NCBI GenBank assembly: GCA_027493955.1
Contig: JAOSJT010000001.1
Span: 1,599,131 to 1,663,130 of the forward strand
Direction: 5' to 3'
Length of the DNA: 64,000 bases
Origin: Bacteroidia bacterium
Lineage (GTDB): Bacteria; Bacteroidota; Ignavibacteria; SZUA-365
Positions 1-9,036 of the stretch are shown here, piece after piece; the stretch's first letter is position 1, and each line of letters opens with the position of its first letter. The translations under genes were made by a program, and so were the position numbers. Under the pieces are notes generated by a model, which ran no database searches, was not told the origin of the DNA, and saw only the letters and a list, made by a program, of their open reading frames with translations.

Positions 1-1191
1 CAATACCGCATCTGGAAATGCTTCTGCAATTTGGCCAACAGTTTTGTCGAGAACGATGAAGGCCTCTGCCCGTTGGAGGATGTGGGAAAGGTGGGCGTGG
101 TCAAACTGTTTGTAGGAATCAAGCAGTTGCATCAATGATGGATACGATTCTTCAAACAAGGATTTGACGATTGAAGTTGTCGTGGTACTTGAGTACAAGG
201 CCTTAAAGACCTTTTTCTTGAGTTCCTCTATCGTGTAGACCCTTTTCCTTTCCCGAAGTTCGTCAACAAGAAACTGATAAAGGGTACCGCCCTGCACCTT
301 CGATTGAAACGATTCCAGCTCCCCGGATTTCCGAAAACGCTTTGCCGCTGATAGCACACTCTTCAAAGCGTCGACATTCACAAATTGTGCGTAGATGCTT
401 GGAGCAAGTTTCCGAAATGAAAACTCTGAATTTCCTCTGATGAAGTCAGTGTTCGAGATGGCGAGAAATAGCGAAAGTTGGCTGTTCGAAAGATCGATTT
501 CCTCGAAGTGAATCCCTTCATATCTCAGGAATCCCCGAAGCCCCTTCCGCATATTAGTAATTGGCGTGTTGAGGCGGCACCCGTACTCGCCGACGAGGAA
601 AATGCCGATCTCATCCCTGAGATACCCAATCGATTGCATGTCCTGATGATGTAACGACTGAAGATAGGTGCTTGTAGCATAGTCAGGATGTGTCAAGTAA
701 GAAAGCTCCAGCCAGCGAGTAGCGGCCCCTTCGTCGATTGTGACCCCTCGAATCGAACGCCACAGAAACGGATGTCTCTCCACGCCGTTCATCCGTGAAT
801 ATTTCTGGATCGAAGACGACTGTCGCCGTCGGATTGCTTCGACCTTCTTGAACGGTGAGTTGGCGAAGCGATGATGGTACATGTACTCTGTAGACCGCAC
901 TCTTCGGACAGGGGGACGGCCCCTGACCACGACATCGTTGTCCACGAGATATTGGAGGTACTGCGTTGGATTGTGGATGGAGAGACTCTGGAGCACCTCG
1001 ACGTTTAGAGGAACGAAACCCTTGCTGTCCTCAAGGTCATCCTCAATTAGTAATCTGTCGGATAGAATGCCGAGTATCGAGATAAGCTTCTCCCGGTCGA
1101 AGTTCCGGATCGACGAAGGTGGATGGTCGTGGAGGAGCATGTCAATGTCAAGATCGGCAGGGATCTGGTAGTGTTCAGTCTCAATCGCCAT
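1..1191 (-). CDS. Family-A polymerase palm-like protein, C-terminus beyond window edge
   Basis: An open minus-strand frame of 397 codons starts at the ATG at 1189-1191 and runs off the left edge without a stop, so the C-terminus is missing. There is no good ribosome binding site. The middle reads YGCRLNTPITNMRKGLRGFL, then EIDLSNSQLSLFL, which resembles polymerase motif A (D-x-S-x). Near the edge come FEESYPSLMQLL and LSHILQRAEAFIVL, the pattern that in such proteins precedes a C-terminal HDS motif C, expected just outside the window. Proteins of this kind are common uncharacterised genes of Bacteroidota mobile elements. From the motifs I infer a polymerase- or primase-like replication role for the island. 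It is divergent from the restriction genes. I recognise the motifs, not a named family, so function is tentative. Confidence 0.5.
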   Translation of the reverse strand, partial: MAIETEHYQIPADLDIDMLLHDHPPSSIRNFDREKLISILGILSDRLLIEDDLEDSKGFVPLNVEVLQSLSIHNPTQYLQYLVDNDVVVRGRPPVRRVRSTEYMYHHRFANSPFKKVEAIRRRQSSSIQKYSRMNGVERHPFLWRSIRGVTIDEGAATRWLELSYLTHPDYATSTYLQSLHHQDMQSIGYLRDEIGIFLVGEYGCRLNTPITNMRKGLRGFLRYEGIHFEEIDLSNSQLSLFLAISNTDFIRGNSEFSFRKLAPSIYAQFVNVDALKSVLSAAKRFRKSGELESFQSKVQGGTLYQFLVDELRERKRVYTIEELKKKVFKALYSSTTTTSIVKSLFEESYPSLMQLLDSYKQFDHAHLSHILQRAEAFIVLDKTVGQIAEAFPDAVL

Positions 1192-1578
1192 TACAATCGA
1201 CCTGTCTCAGTTGATGGTGTTGTCCGGCTCTGTTGTCATCGCACCGTCCGCATGGCTCCGGCTTCCGCAAGCACAGACCTGATTGTCTTCCCGAAGTGCG
1301 GGTGCCGAAAGAGTCGGACGAGCGTAAAGCCGGGGAAGCTTCTGGATGAATCGGAGTTCTGCGGTATTTCGGTGGCAGACCATGTAGCTAAGATACGACG
1401 GAGCGGAAGAACTGAAAGCATGTTTGGTAACGTCGCTTGCTACGTTTGTCGGAGCGGAGAAAATATTCTGGGCAGGTTGCCCAATCCATGCAGATTCGGT
1501 ACTTTTCAATGACAATCCAGATTCTGAACTCTTCGTCTCGATTGTCCGAGCATAGCACAACCAGCAGAGGCACACGAC
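1192..1578. other. Intergenic region between divergent genes
   Basis: 387 bp lie between the polymerase-like gene (minus) and Mod (plus) and should hold both promoters. I could not pick out a convincing -35/-10 pair. Short frames on both strands here have low-complexity, shadow-like products and no ribosome binding site, so I call none of them. Confidence 0.4.
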
Positions 1579-3552
1579 ATGACCGAACTCATATGGGATG
1601 GTAAGTACAAAGACGGTAAAAAAGTCGCCCCCGTCCGAATCCCTCTCCCTTTCCAGACCATTGAGACGGTAAACGAGTCCACCGAGGATCGCAAGAAGAC
1701 CATCGATCTCTTCGCCTCTGGCAAGCCCACCGAGTGGCGTAACCGTCTTATCTGGGGGGACAAGAAGTACGTCCTGCCGAGCCTGCTTCCAGAGTTTGCT
1801 GGGAAGGTTGACCTAATCTATATCGATCCACCATTCAATGCTGGGGCAGATTTCACTTACAGGGCTACGATTGCAGATAATCCCGATACTGAAGAAGATG
1901 AACGTACAGAATTCGTCAAGGAACCAAGCATCATTGAGCAGAAGGCATACAGAGATACGTGGGGACGTGGTTTGGATTCATATCTTCAATGGTTCTACGA
2001 TACCATAGTGATTCTCCGAGACCTACTTTCACAAGACGGATCGCTCTATGTACATCTCGATTACAATATGATGCACTACGCAAAGGTAGCCCTTGATGAG
2101 GTGTTCGGTCAGGATTATTTTCAAAATGAAATAGTATGGAAACGCACAGGAGCACATAATTCAGCGAAGCGGTATGGTCCAGTCCATGACGTTATTCTAT
2201 TCTATACAAAGAGTGCAACCTTTGTCTGGAATCAACAATACCAAGACAACAGCAAATATGTCGAACAAAGATACGCTACGGTGGATGAGAACGGTCGGCG
2301 GTTTCAAGCAGTGAGTCTGATAGCGGCAGGCATCCGTTCGGGTTCGTCCGGTCGTTCTTGGAGGGGTATTGATGTAACTGCAAAAGGTAATCACTGGCGA
2401 TACACAATTGCCAAGTTGGATGAACTCGACAAGAACGGGGATATTTATTGGCCTGAGCGTGGTGGTCTTCCTCGACTAAAAATGTATGCCGAGGATGTGA
2501 AAGGTTCATTAGTACAAGACTGGTGGGACGATATTCCTCCTGTGAATTCGCAAGCCTCTGAGCGTCTTGGGTACCAAACTCAGAAACCAGAGGCTCTGCT
2601 TGAGAGACTGATACGAGCCTCGTCAAATGAAGGTAATTTGATTCTCGATTGCTTCTGTGGGTCAGGCACAACCGTCGCAGTATCAGAAAGGTTAAAGAGG
2701 CGATGGATATCGTGCGACCTCGGACGCTTTGCTATTCATACGACGAGAAAACGATTACTTCAAATGGAGGGGATCAGCCCTTTCGTCATACAAAACCTTG
2801 GAAAGTACGAACGACAGGCTTGGCAAGAATTAGAATTTCAACATCCCGAGAATCGATCAACTCAAGAGCAATTATATCGCTATTTTATCCTTGATCTTTT
2901 CAGAGCCGAACCGGTAAAGGGTTTTCTGTGGCTACACGGCAAGCGTGGCAAGAGGATGGTTCACGTCGGAGCTGTCGATGCTCCAATCTCTTTGGGAGAT
3001 GTCAAAGCAATCATTCAGGAGTTCTGGAAATCTGCGGGGAAAGCTACGGACATTAACACCAATGGAGTCGATATCCTCGGATGGGAATTCGCATTTGACA
3101 TCAATGAGACTGCGAGGCAACAGGCTATCGCCAGCAAGGTGGACATCAAATTCAAGAAGATTCCTCGTGAGGTACTGGAGCAGAAAGCTGTCGATGCTGG
3201 AGACATCAAGTTCTTCGAGCTTGCGGGTCTGGATGTGAAGACGAAGGCGACGGGCAAAGCTGTACGGTTGTCATTGAATGATTTCATCATTCCTCCCGAT
3301 GACGTGCCCGACGAGGTGCGATCAGCAATCACGCACTGGTCGCAGTGGATCGATTACTGGGCTGTGGACTGGGACTACAAGGATGACACCTTCCACAACG
3401 AATGGCAGACGTATCGCACAAAGAAAGAACCTAAGCTACTGCTTGAAGCAAAGCACGAGTACGAATCAAAGGGAAACTACATTGTCGTCATCAAGGTGAT
3501 CGACATACTCGGCAACGACACGACGAAGGCCATCAGCGTAAAGGTTGGTTAA
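1579..3552 (+). CDS. mod: Type III restriction-modification DNA methyltransferase (Mod)
   Basis: This 657-residue protein is a site-specific DNA adenine or cytosine N-methyltransferase that transfers methyl from S-adenosylmethionine. The catalytic motif IV DPPF is at residues 83-86 (IYIDPPFNAG). The SAM-binding motif I, CFCGSGTT, comes later, near 358-365. This IV-before-I order defines the beta class used by type III Mod subunits. The methylase core ends near residue 400, and about 250 further residues probably include target recognition. The last 40 residues (HEYESKGNYIVVIKVIDI, then a Gly-Asn and alternating V/K) look like the final strands of a PKD/Ig-like fold, which is unusual for an enzyme. 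A weak AGAGG precedes the ATG. The stop is 1 bp before the restriction subunit's ATG, so the two are surely co-translated. Confidence 0.9.
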   Translation: MTELIWDGKYKDGKKVAPVRIPLPFQTIETVNESTEDRKKTIDLFASGKPTEWRNRLIWGDKKYVLPSLLPEFAGKVDLIYIDPPFNAGADFTYRATIADNPDTEEDERTEFVKEPSIIEQKAYRDTWGRGLDSYLQWFYDTIVILRDLLSQDGSLYVHLDYNMMHYAKVALDEVFGQDYFQNEIVWKRTGAHNSAKRYGPVHDVILFYTKSATFVWNQQYQDNSKYVEQRYATVDENGRRFQAVSLIAAGIRSGSSGRSWRGIDVTAKGNHWRYTIAKLDELDKNGDIYWPERGGLPRLKMYAEDVKGSLVQDWWDDIPPVNSQASERLGYQTQKPEALLERLIRASSNEGNLILDCFCGSGTTVAVSERLKRRWISCDLGRFAIHTTRKRLLQMEGISPFVIQNLGKYERQAWQELEFQHPENRSTQEQLYRYFILDLFRAEPVKGFLWLHGKRGKRMVHVGAVDAPISLGDVKAIIQEFWKSAGKATDINTNGVDILGWEFAFDINETARQQAIASKVDIKFKKIPREVLEQKAVDAGDIKFFELAGLDVKTKATGKAVRLSLNDFIIPPDDVPDEVRSAITHWSQWIDYWAVDWDYKDDTFHNEWQTYRTKKEPKLLLEAKHEYESKGNYIVVIKVIDILGNDTTKAISVKVG

Positions 3553-3553
3553 T

Positions 3554-6136
3554 ATGGGAAAGAGCAAAAAGGCTTCGAAGGAAGACGACCTGTTCGGAAT
3601 CGCAGAACAGATGAAGACAGCCGTGTGCGTCCCTGCGATTCGCAACGCTGTCGATGTCTGGAGGTCATCGGGCTACAAAGGTGTCACCGACACAACTCAC
3701 GAACTTTTGAACTTTTGGTTCAAGACCGATCATCGCCTTCCGACTGGTAGAAGCTTCTCTTACTACGCCGCTCAGCGTGAATCTATAGAGACACTCGTGT
3801 ATCTCTACGAGGTGGCAAAGACGAGATCGAGGAAAGCTCTGCTTGAGCAATACGCTTACGATACGAAAGACCTCCGCTTGCCGCCGTATGACGATTTTGC
3901 CCGTTACTGTATCAAGATGGCGACTGGAAGCGGCAAGACAAAGGTCATGGCGTTATCGATTGTTTGGCATTACTTCAATGCCGTTAGGGAGGACTCAGAG
4001 GACTTTGCCAAGACCTATCTCGTGATCGCCCCAAACGTCATAGTCTTTGAACGACTTCGCACGGATTTCGCCAGCGGTCACATCTTCAAAGCCGATCCCA
4101 TGTTCCCGAAGCATTTCGAAATGTTCTGGGATTTCGAATGCTACATGCGTGGCGACGGCGAAAGGGCTTGCTCGGAAGGAGCACTGTTCCTCACTAACAT
4201 TCAGCAGTTCTACGAGCGTCCGAACTCTCAGAACGGCAATGAGCCGGATGTCATGACTGCGGTTTTGGGACAAAAACCCAAGACCGAGAAGATGGATATT
4301 TCGGACTTTGATGAACGAATTGAAAATCGTGATGGTCTGCTCCTTGTGGTGAACGATGAAGCTCACCACACACATGATGAGGAGAGTGAGTGGAACAACG
4401 TGATCCGAAGACTTCATACCAGCACAAGCATCGCATCCCAACTCGACTTCTCGGCGACTCCTCGGTACAGCAAGGGAGGGCTGTTCGCTTGGACTGTGTA
4501 CGATTACCCGCTCAAGCAGGCGATTCTTGACAACATCGTGAAACGCCCAGTGAAGGGAATCGCAAAGGTGACCGAGGCGAAATCAAATGTCGCATCAACT
4601 CGATACGCTGGATTCCTCATTGCTGGTGTAGAGAGGTGGAAGGAATATAACAAACAGCTTCAGCCGTTGAAGAAAAAACCAATCCTGTTCATCATGATGA
4701 ACAGCACCGCCGAAGCAGACGATATCGGGGAATGGCTCCGCACCAAATATCCGAAAGAATTCGCAGGCGATAGGACGCTTGTCATCCATACGAATCGGGT
4801 AGGCGAGATCGTCAAGGGAGAAGAAGATTCTGCCAGACGGCTTGCTCGTGAAGTTGACGAAGACGAATCGCCTGTCAACGCTATCGTCAGTGTGTTGATG
4901 TTGCGTGAAGGCTGGGATGTCCAAAACGTGACTGTCGTAGTTGGATTGAGACCATACACTGCCAAGGCGAACATACTGCCCGAACAGACAATTGGTCGTG
5001 GACTCCGACTGATGTTCCGCACCGCAGGAAGCGGATACACGGAACGAGTGGATATCATCGGGAACAAGGCGTTTCTCGAATTTGTCGAGGAGCTTGAAAC
5101 ACTCGAAGGACTCAAACTCGACACTTTCGAGCTTGGTAAAGACAAGTTAAAGATCATCACGATCCAGCCCATCGATGAGAAGCTGAAAGCAGATATCGGT
5201 GTGCCTGACATCTCACCTTCACTTGTGCGAAAGACATCCCTCGCCGATGATATCGCTGGACTTGATGTCACGAAATTCAAGATTAATCCGTTGCCACTGA
5301 CTGCTGAAGAGCAATCCAGCAAATCCTTCCAGTACGAGGGGAGAGATATTCTCACGGATGAGATTCTTTTCTCACGTGAATTCACACTTCCTCCCGCCCA
5401 AACCGCTCAGGAGGTCATTGGTTACTACGCCCGTCGGATTGCCGCCAACCTTAAGCTCCCCTCACAGTTTGCGGCCCTTACTCCCAAGCTGAAAGAGTTC
5501 TTTGAGAAGAAAGCCTTCGGAAAGGAAGTCGAACTCAACGATCCCGCAGTCGTGCAGGCAATGAGTTCCAATCTCGCCAGCTACGTTGTAACGAAGGAAT
5601 TCGAAAAAGCACTGCGAGACATCATCGTTGAAGAAAAGACACCAGTCTTGCTCACTCCCGAACGGTTGCTCTCCTCGACTCCTCCATTTCCCTTTTCATC
5701 GAAACGAAAGATCCTCGAATCGAAGAAGTGCGTGTTCAACTACGTGCCCTGCGACAACGAGCTTGAATACGCTTTCGCCAAGTTCCTCAATGCGGCAGAC
5801 GATGTGGAAGCGTTCGCCAAGATTCCTGAGCAGTTTGGATTCGCAATCGAGTACCCCGACTCGCTCTCGAACATCAGGAACTATTTCTCTGACTTTGTAG
5901 CCAGATTGACCGATGGCACCCGATGGATCATCGAGACGAAAGGCAGAGAGGACATCGAGGTGCGATTGAAGGATCAAGCGGCAGAACGGTGGTGTGAGAA
6001 TGCGACACTCCTCACTCAACATAGTTGGTCGTACCTCAAGGTTCCTCAGTCCGATTTTGAAAAGCTTAGGCCCAGTAGATTTGCAGAGCTTGCATCTTGC
6101 CTCAGCATTGACAAATTGGCCTTTACTAACGAGTAG
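3554..6136 (+). CDS. res: Type III restriction endonuclease subunit (Res)
   Basis: This 860-residue helicase-nuclease partners Mod: it translocates with ATP and cuts unmethylated DNA. Superfamily 2 motifs are in order: Walker A ATGSGKT near 122-128, DEAH box NDEAHH near 267, motif III-like DFSATPR, and motif VI QTIGRGLRL near 480. A C-terminal PD-(D/E)XK nuclease is visible as FSDFVARL, then WIIETKGRED (near 778-797). Length and order fit type III Res. An in-frame TTG lies at 3545, but I choose the ATG at 3554, directly after the Mod stop, because it avoids overlap. The next gene begins 11 bp after the stop, so all five cargo genes probably form one transcript. Confidence 0.9.
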   Translation: MGKSKKASKEDDLFGIAEQMKTAVCVPAIRNAVDVWRSSGYKGVTDTTHELLNFWFKTDHRLPTGRSFSYYAAQRESIETLVYLYEVAKTRSRKALLEQYAYDTKDLRLPPYDDFARYCIKMATGSGKTKVMALSIVWHYFNAVREDSEDFAKTYLVIAPNVIVFERLRTDFASGHIFKADPMFPKHFEMFWDFECYMRGDGERACSEGALFLTNIQQFYERPNSQNGNEPDVMTAVLGQKPKTEKMDISDFDERIENRDGLLLVVNDEAHHTHDEESEWNNVIRRLHTSTSIASQLDFSATPRYSKGGLFAWTVYDYPLKQAILDNIVKRPVKGIAKVTEAKSNVASTRYAGFLIAGVERWKEYNKQLQPLKKKPILFIMMNSTAEADDIGEWLRTKYPKEFAGDRTLVIHTNRVGEIVKGEEDSARRLAREVDEDESPVNAIVSVLMLREGWDVQNVTVVVGLRPYTAKANILPEQTIGRGLRLMFRTAGSGYTERVDIIGNKAFLEFVEELETLEGLKLDTFELGKDKLKIITIQPIDEKLKADIGVPDISPSLVRKTSLADDIAGLDVTKFKINPLPLTAEEQSSKSFQYEGRDILTDEILFSREFTLPPAQTAQEVIGYYARRIAANLKLPSQFAALTPKLKEFFEKKAFGKEVELNDPAVVQAMSSNLASYVVTKEFEKALRDIIVEEKTPVLLTPERLLSSTPPFPFSSKRKILESKKCVFNYVPCDNELEYAFAKFLNAADDVEAFAKIPEQFGFAIEYPDSLSNIRNYFSDFVARLTDGTRWIIETKGREDIEVRLKDQAAERWCENATLLTQHSWSYLKVPQSDFEKLRPSRFAELASCLSIDKLAFTNE

Positions 6137-6147
6137 AGCGTATTGCT

Positions 6148-8490
6148 ATGAGTAACAGTGATCTTCTTTCTGGACTCTTCGCATATCCCGCAACGCCCAC
6201 GCCAGTCGGTGCAACAATATGTACGGCATTGGATAAATGTCACCTCGACTCCAGATATCGTGGCCTCGTATCTTGGGAGGAATTGGATATCCCCGGCAGG
6301 TTGATCCAGACAGAAATACTCACAAAGATTGACTCAGGTAACATCTTCTTTGCTGATATCACATTTCCGAACTTCAATGTGGTTTTTGAGATAGGGTATG
6401 CAATCGGCTCGAAGAAAAGATGCATTATTACCAAAAACGCCGCTTTGAAAGACGACCAGCAGTTATTCCGTGAGATAGGTGTATTTGATACCCTTGGCTA
6501 TGCTCCATATCAAGATTCGAATGGCCTCTGCGAGATAATTACTGGAATGCGTGACAAGCTTGCGTTGTCATTTGAGATTGAATCGCTTAATAATTCTGCT
6601 CCAGTGTACCTCGTTCTCCCCGATGTAAAAACAGATCTCGAAACACACTTGATTTCGAGAATCAAGAAGGCGAGGCTGTTCTATCGTTCATTTGATCCTC
6701 AAGAGACTGGACGACTCTCAGCCCTCGACGCAATTGAGCAAGTATCTGTATCGCACGGTATCATTGTACCTTTTGTGAATAGCGTATACAAGAAGAGCGA
6801 CATTCACAATATGCGAGCGGCTTTTATTGCGGGACTCGCATTCGGCATGGAAAAGAAGATCCTGCTCCTTCAGAATGGCGATGATCCGATACCACTTGAT
6901 TACAGAGATTTCGTATCGAGATATCGCCATCCCGGAGAAATGGATAATCATATCTCCGAATTTGCATCGGCAATAACAGCTTCAATCCAGTCCTCAAGGC
7001 CCCCCATTATTGATCGTGCTGACAATCTTCTTAAGCGATTAGATCTGGGTGCTTCTTCTGCGGAAAACGAATTCCGTGACTTGGGTGAATACTATTTGGT
7101 TACGTCGGAGTATCAGAGCGTTGAACGAGGAGAGGTGCAGGTAGTAGCAGGAAGGAAGGGGTCTGGCAAGTCTGCATTGTTTTTCCAATTGAGAGATAAG
7201 ATTCGCCGGAACAAGCGGAATGTAGTCATAGATCTAAAACCGGAAGGATTTGAGCTTCTCAAATTCAAGGAACAAGTATTGGATTATCTCGAAGAGGGAA
7301 CGAGAGCACACACGATCACGGCTTTTTGGGAGTACCTTCTTCTTCTTGAGATATGTCACAAAATTCTGGACAAAGACAGAATTACTCATGTCAGAAATCA
7401 CAATCTGTACGAACCATATCAACGTTTATCTGAGCTATACGCTTCTGATTTGTACATTTCAGAAGGTGATTTCGCAGAAAGAATGCGTTTCATCACGCAA
7501 AAGATCACAGAAGAGTACTCGCTTCATCGTGGTGATGAAAAATCGGTTCATCGCCTTCAGACTGGCGAAATCACAAAATTGCTACACCGGCACGATGTTC
7601 CGGAACTGCGAAACATTCTCCTTAAGTATCTTCCCAACAAGGAATCACTTTGGTTGCTCTTAGACAACTTGGACAAGGGCTGGCCTCCGCATGGTATCAC
7701 GACTGACGATGTTTTGTCATTAAGGTGCTTATTGGACGCTATGGCAAAACTCCAAAGAGAGTTTCGTAACCGTGGCATTACGACCAATGGAGTTGTATTC
7801 ATCCGCAACGATGTCTATGAGAATTTAATTTCCTCACTTTCGGATAGAGGAAAGATATCACATGTTTTGCTTGACTGGACTGACACGGACCTGTTACTCG
7901 AAGTGCTTCGACGACGATTCATCAAGATTGGCATGGATGAATCTCTATCATTTGTGGATATATGGCATCAGATATGTGTCAGTCATATCAACGGACAGAA
8001 CAGCGAAGGCTACATCTTGGATCGTTCAATGATGAGGCCACGTTCGCTGATTGAGTATGTAAAGCAATGCAGAGGTCATGCGATCAATATGGGCCACTCA
8101 AAGATTGAGGTAGAGGATATAATACGGGCTGAAGAGGTGTATTCCACCAAGCTTGTCACCGACATAAGTCTCGAAATAGGGGACGTAATGCCTGTTGCAT
8201 CGGATGTCCTCTATGAATTGATAGAATCAACCTCGGAACTGTCGTATGAACAACTACAAACTGCGGTTTCACGATTGGATATAGACGAGACTCAAAGACT
8301 TGCGGTTATTGATCTGCTCATATGGTACGCAGTTATTGGATTTCGAAGAGAAAGCGGCGAACCAACATTTATCTACACCGTCGGATATGATATGAAGCGT
8401 TTTAATGCATTGCTTCGAAATAGAGAGGATTCTGGAGTGAAATACGTGATCAATCCTGCGTTTTGGTCTGGGTTGGAAATATCACACTAA
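6148..8490 (+). CDS. Double TIR/deoxyribosyltransferase-like domain fused to P-loop ATPase
   Basis: The product is 780 residues. Residues 1-145 form a Rossmann-like domain with the signature FFADITFPNFNVVFEIGYAI (about 67-87), the pattern shared by nucleoside 2-deoxyribosyltransferases and some TIR-like NAD-cleaving domains; the Glu in FEIGYA would be catalytic. Residues 150-290 form a second related domain (VSHGIIVPFVNS, then AAFIAGLAFGMEKKILLLQ). From about 300 there is a P-loop ATPase with Walker A GRKGSGKSA near 335-343 and a Walker B-like strand LWLLLDNLDKG near 502-512, resembling the Sll1717-type ATPase family. The layout of nucleotide-hydrolase effector plus ATPase sensor is typical of abortive-infection proteins. 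I infer a defence role from architecture and from its place 11 bp after Res. Substrate and trigger are unknown. Confidence 0.65.
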   Translation: MSNSDLLSGLFAYPATPTPVGATICTALDKCHLDSRYRGLVSWEELDIPGRLIQTEILTKIDSGNIFFADITFPNFNVVFEIGYAIGSKKRCIITKNAALKDDQQLFREIGVFDTLGYAPYQDSNGLCEIITGMRDKLALSFEIESLNNSAPVYLVLPDVKTDLETHLISRIKKARLFYRSFDPQETGRLSALDAIEQVSVSHGIIVPFVNSVYKKSDIHNMRAAFIAGLAFGMEKKILLLQNGDDPIPLDYRDFVSRYRHPGEMDNHISEFASAITASIQSSRPPIIDRADNLLKRLDLGASSAENEFRDLGEYYLVTSEYQSVERGEVQVVAGRKGSGKSALFFQLRDKIRRNKRNVVIDLKPEGFELLKFKEQVLDYLEEGTRAHTITAFWEYLLLLEICHKILDKDRITHVRNHNLYEPYQRLSELYASDLYISEGDFAERMRFITQKITEEYSLHRGDEKSVHRLQTGEITKLLHRHDVPELRNILLKYLPNKESLWLLLDNLDKGWPPHGITTDDVLSLRCLLDAMAKLQREFRNRGITTNGVVFIRNDVYENLISSLSDRGKISHVLLDWTDTDLLLEVLRRRFIKIGMDESLSFVDIWHQICVSHINGQNSEGYILDRSMMRPRSLIEYVKQCRGHAINMGHSKIEVEDIIRAEEVYSTKLVTDISLEIGDVMPVASDVLYELIESTSELSYEQLQTAVSRLDIDETQRLAVIDLLIWYAVIGFRRESGEPTFIYTVGYDMKRFNALLRNREDSGVKYVINPAFWSGLEISH

Positions 8491-8527
8491 AAAGACGCAC
8501 AGTATTAAATAGCAGTCGAGGTTTCCG

Positions 8528-8998
8528 ATGCCCAAAAGTGACACTCAAATGGTAGCAACTGCCGGGGAACACTTTGTAGCATTCCGTCTGGCCCAGCTTG
8601 GTTTCGTCGTGGCTATGCCGAGGCTCAATTCTCCTGCCGTTGATTTGATGGCAAGCAGTTTCGATGGATCAAAGATGGTCACGATTCAAGTAAAAACTGC
8701 CTCTTGGGCAGAAAGAACAAGGGGGCGAGGTAAAGATAAGCGGCTGGATCATGTCGAGTTCCCATTAGGACACAAAGCCGCCTCTCGCAGTGACCCGAAC
8801 TATTTTTATGCCTTTGTCGATCTGAGAGGAATGAACACCCATACGACACCCACCGTGTACATCGTTCCTTCTGAACATATAAAGCAATACTGTGGAGATT
8901 GGACGAGCAAGTATTCAATGATTCGGTGGCACCCAAAAACAGAGGAAGTGGATCAGTTCAAAGAAGAGTGGGGCCTTATCGTTGATGCGTTACGATAA
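8528..8998 (+). CDS. Small PD-(D/E)XK nuclease-like protein
   Basis: This 156-residue protein has the core of a PD-(D/E)XK fold: GEHFVAFRLAQLGF (Glu14) on the first helix, an acidic Asp39 in PAVDLMAS, and QVKT (Gln54-x-Lys56) on the next strand. Gln in place of the usual Glu is tolerated in several families of this fold, such as the DUF4365 and intron-endonuclease-like groups. A Lys/Arg-rich loop follows (RTRGRGKDKR), and the C-terminal half has aromatic strands. It lies 37 bp after the ATPase fusion, in the same operon. It could be a second nuclease effector or a small nuclease of the mobile element. The fold call is fairly safe; activity is inference. Confidence 0.55.
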   Translation: MPKSDTQMVATAGEHFVAFRLAQLGFVVAMPRLNSPAVDLMASSFDGSKMVTIQVKTASWAERTRGRGKDKRLDHVEFPLGHKAASRSDPNYFYAFVDLRGMNTHTTPTVYIVPSEHIKQYCGDWTSKYSMIRWHPKTEEVDQFKEEWGLIVDALR

Positions 8999-9036
8999 CA
9001 ATTCAAACCTGTTACCGTGATCTGACGGAGGGAAAT

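Noticed and set aside
1207-1575. 122-codon minus-strand frame upstream of the polymerase-like gene
   Set aside because: Overlapping frames exist on the other strand, composition is irregular, no ribosome binding site; more likely a promoter region.
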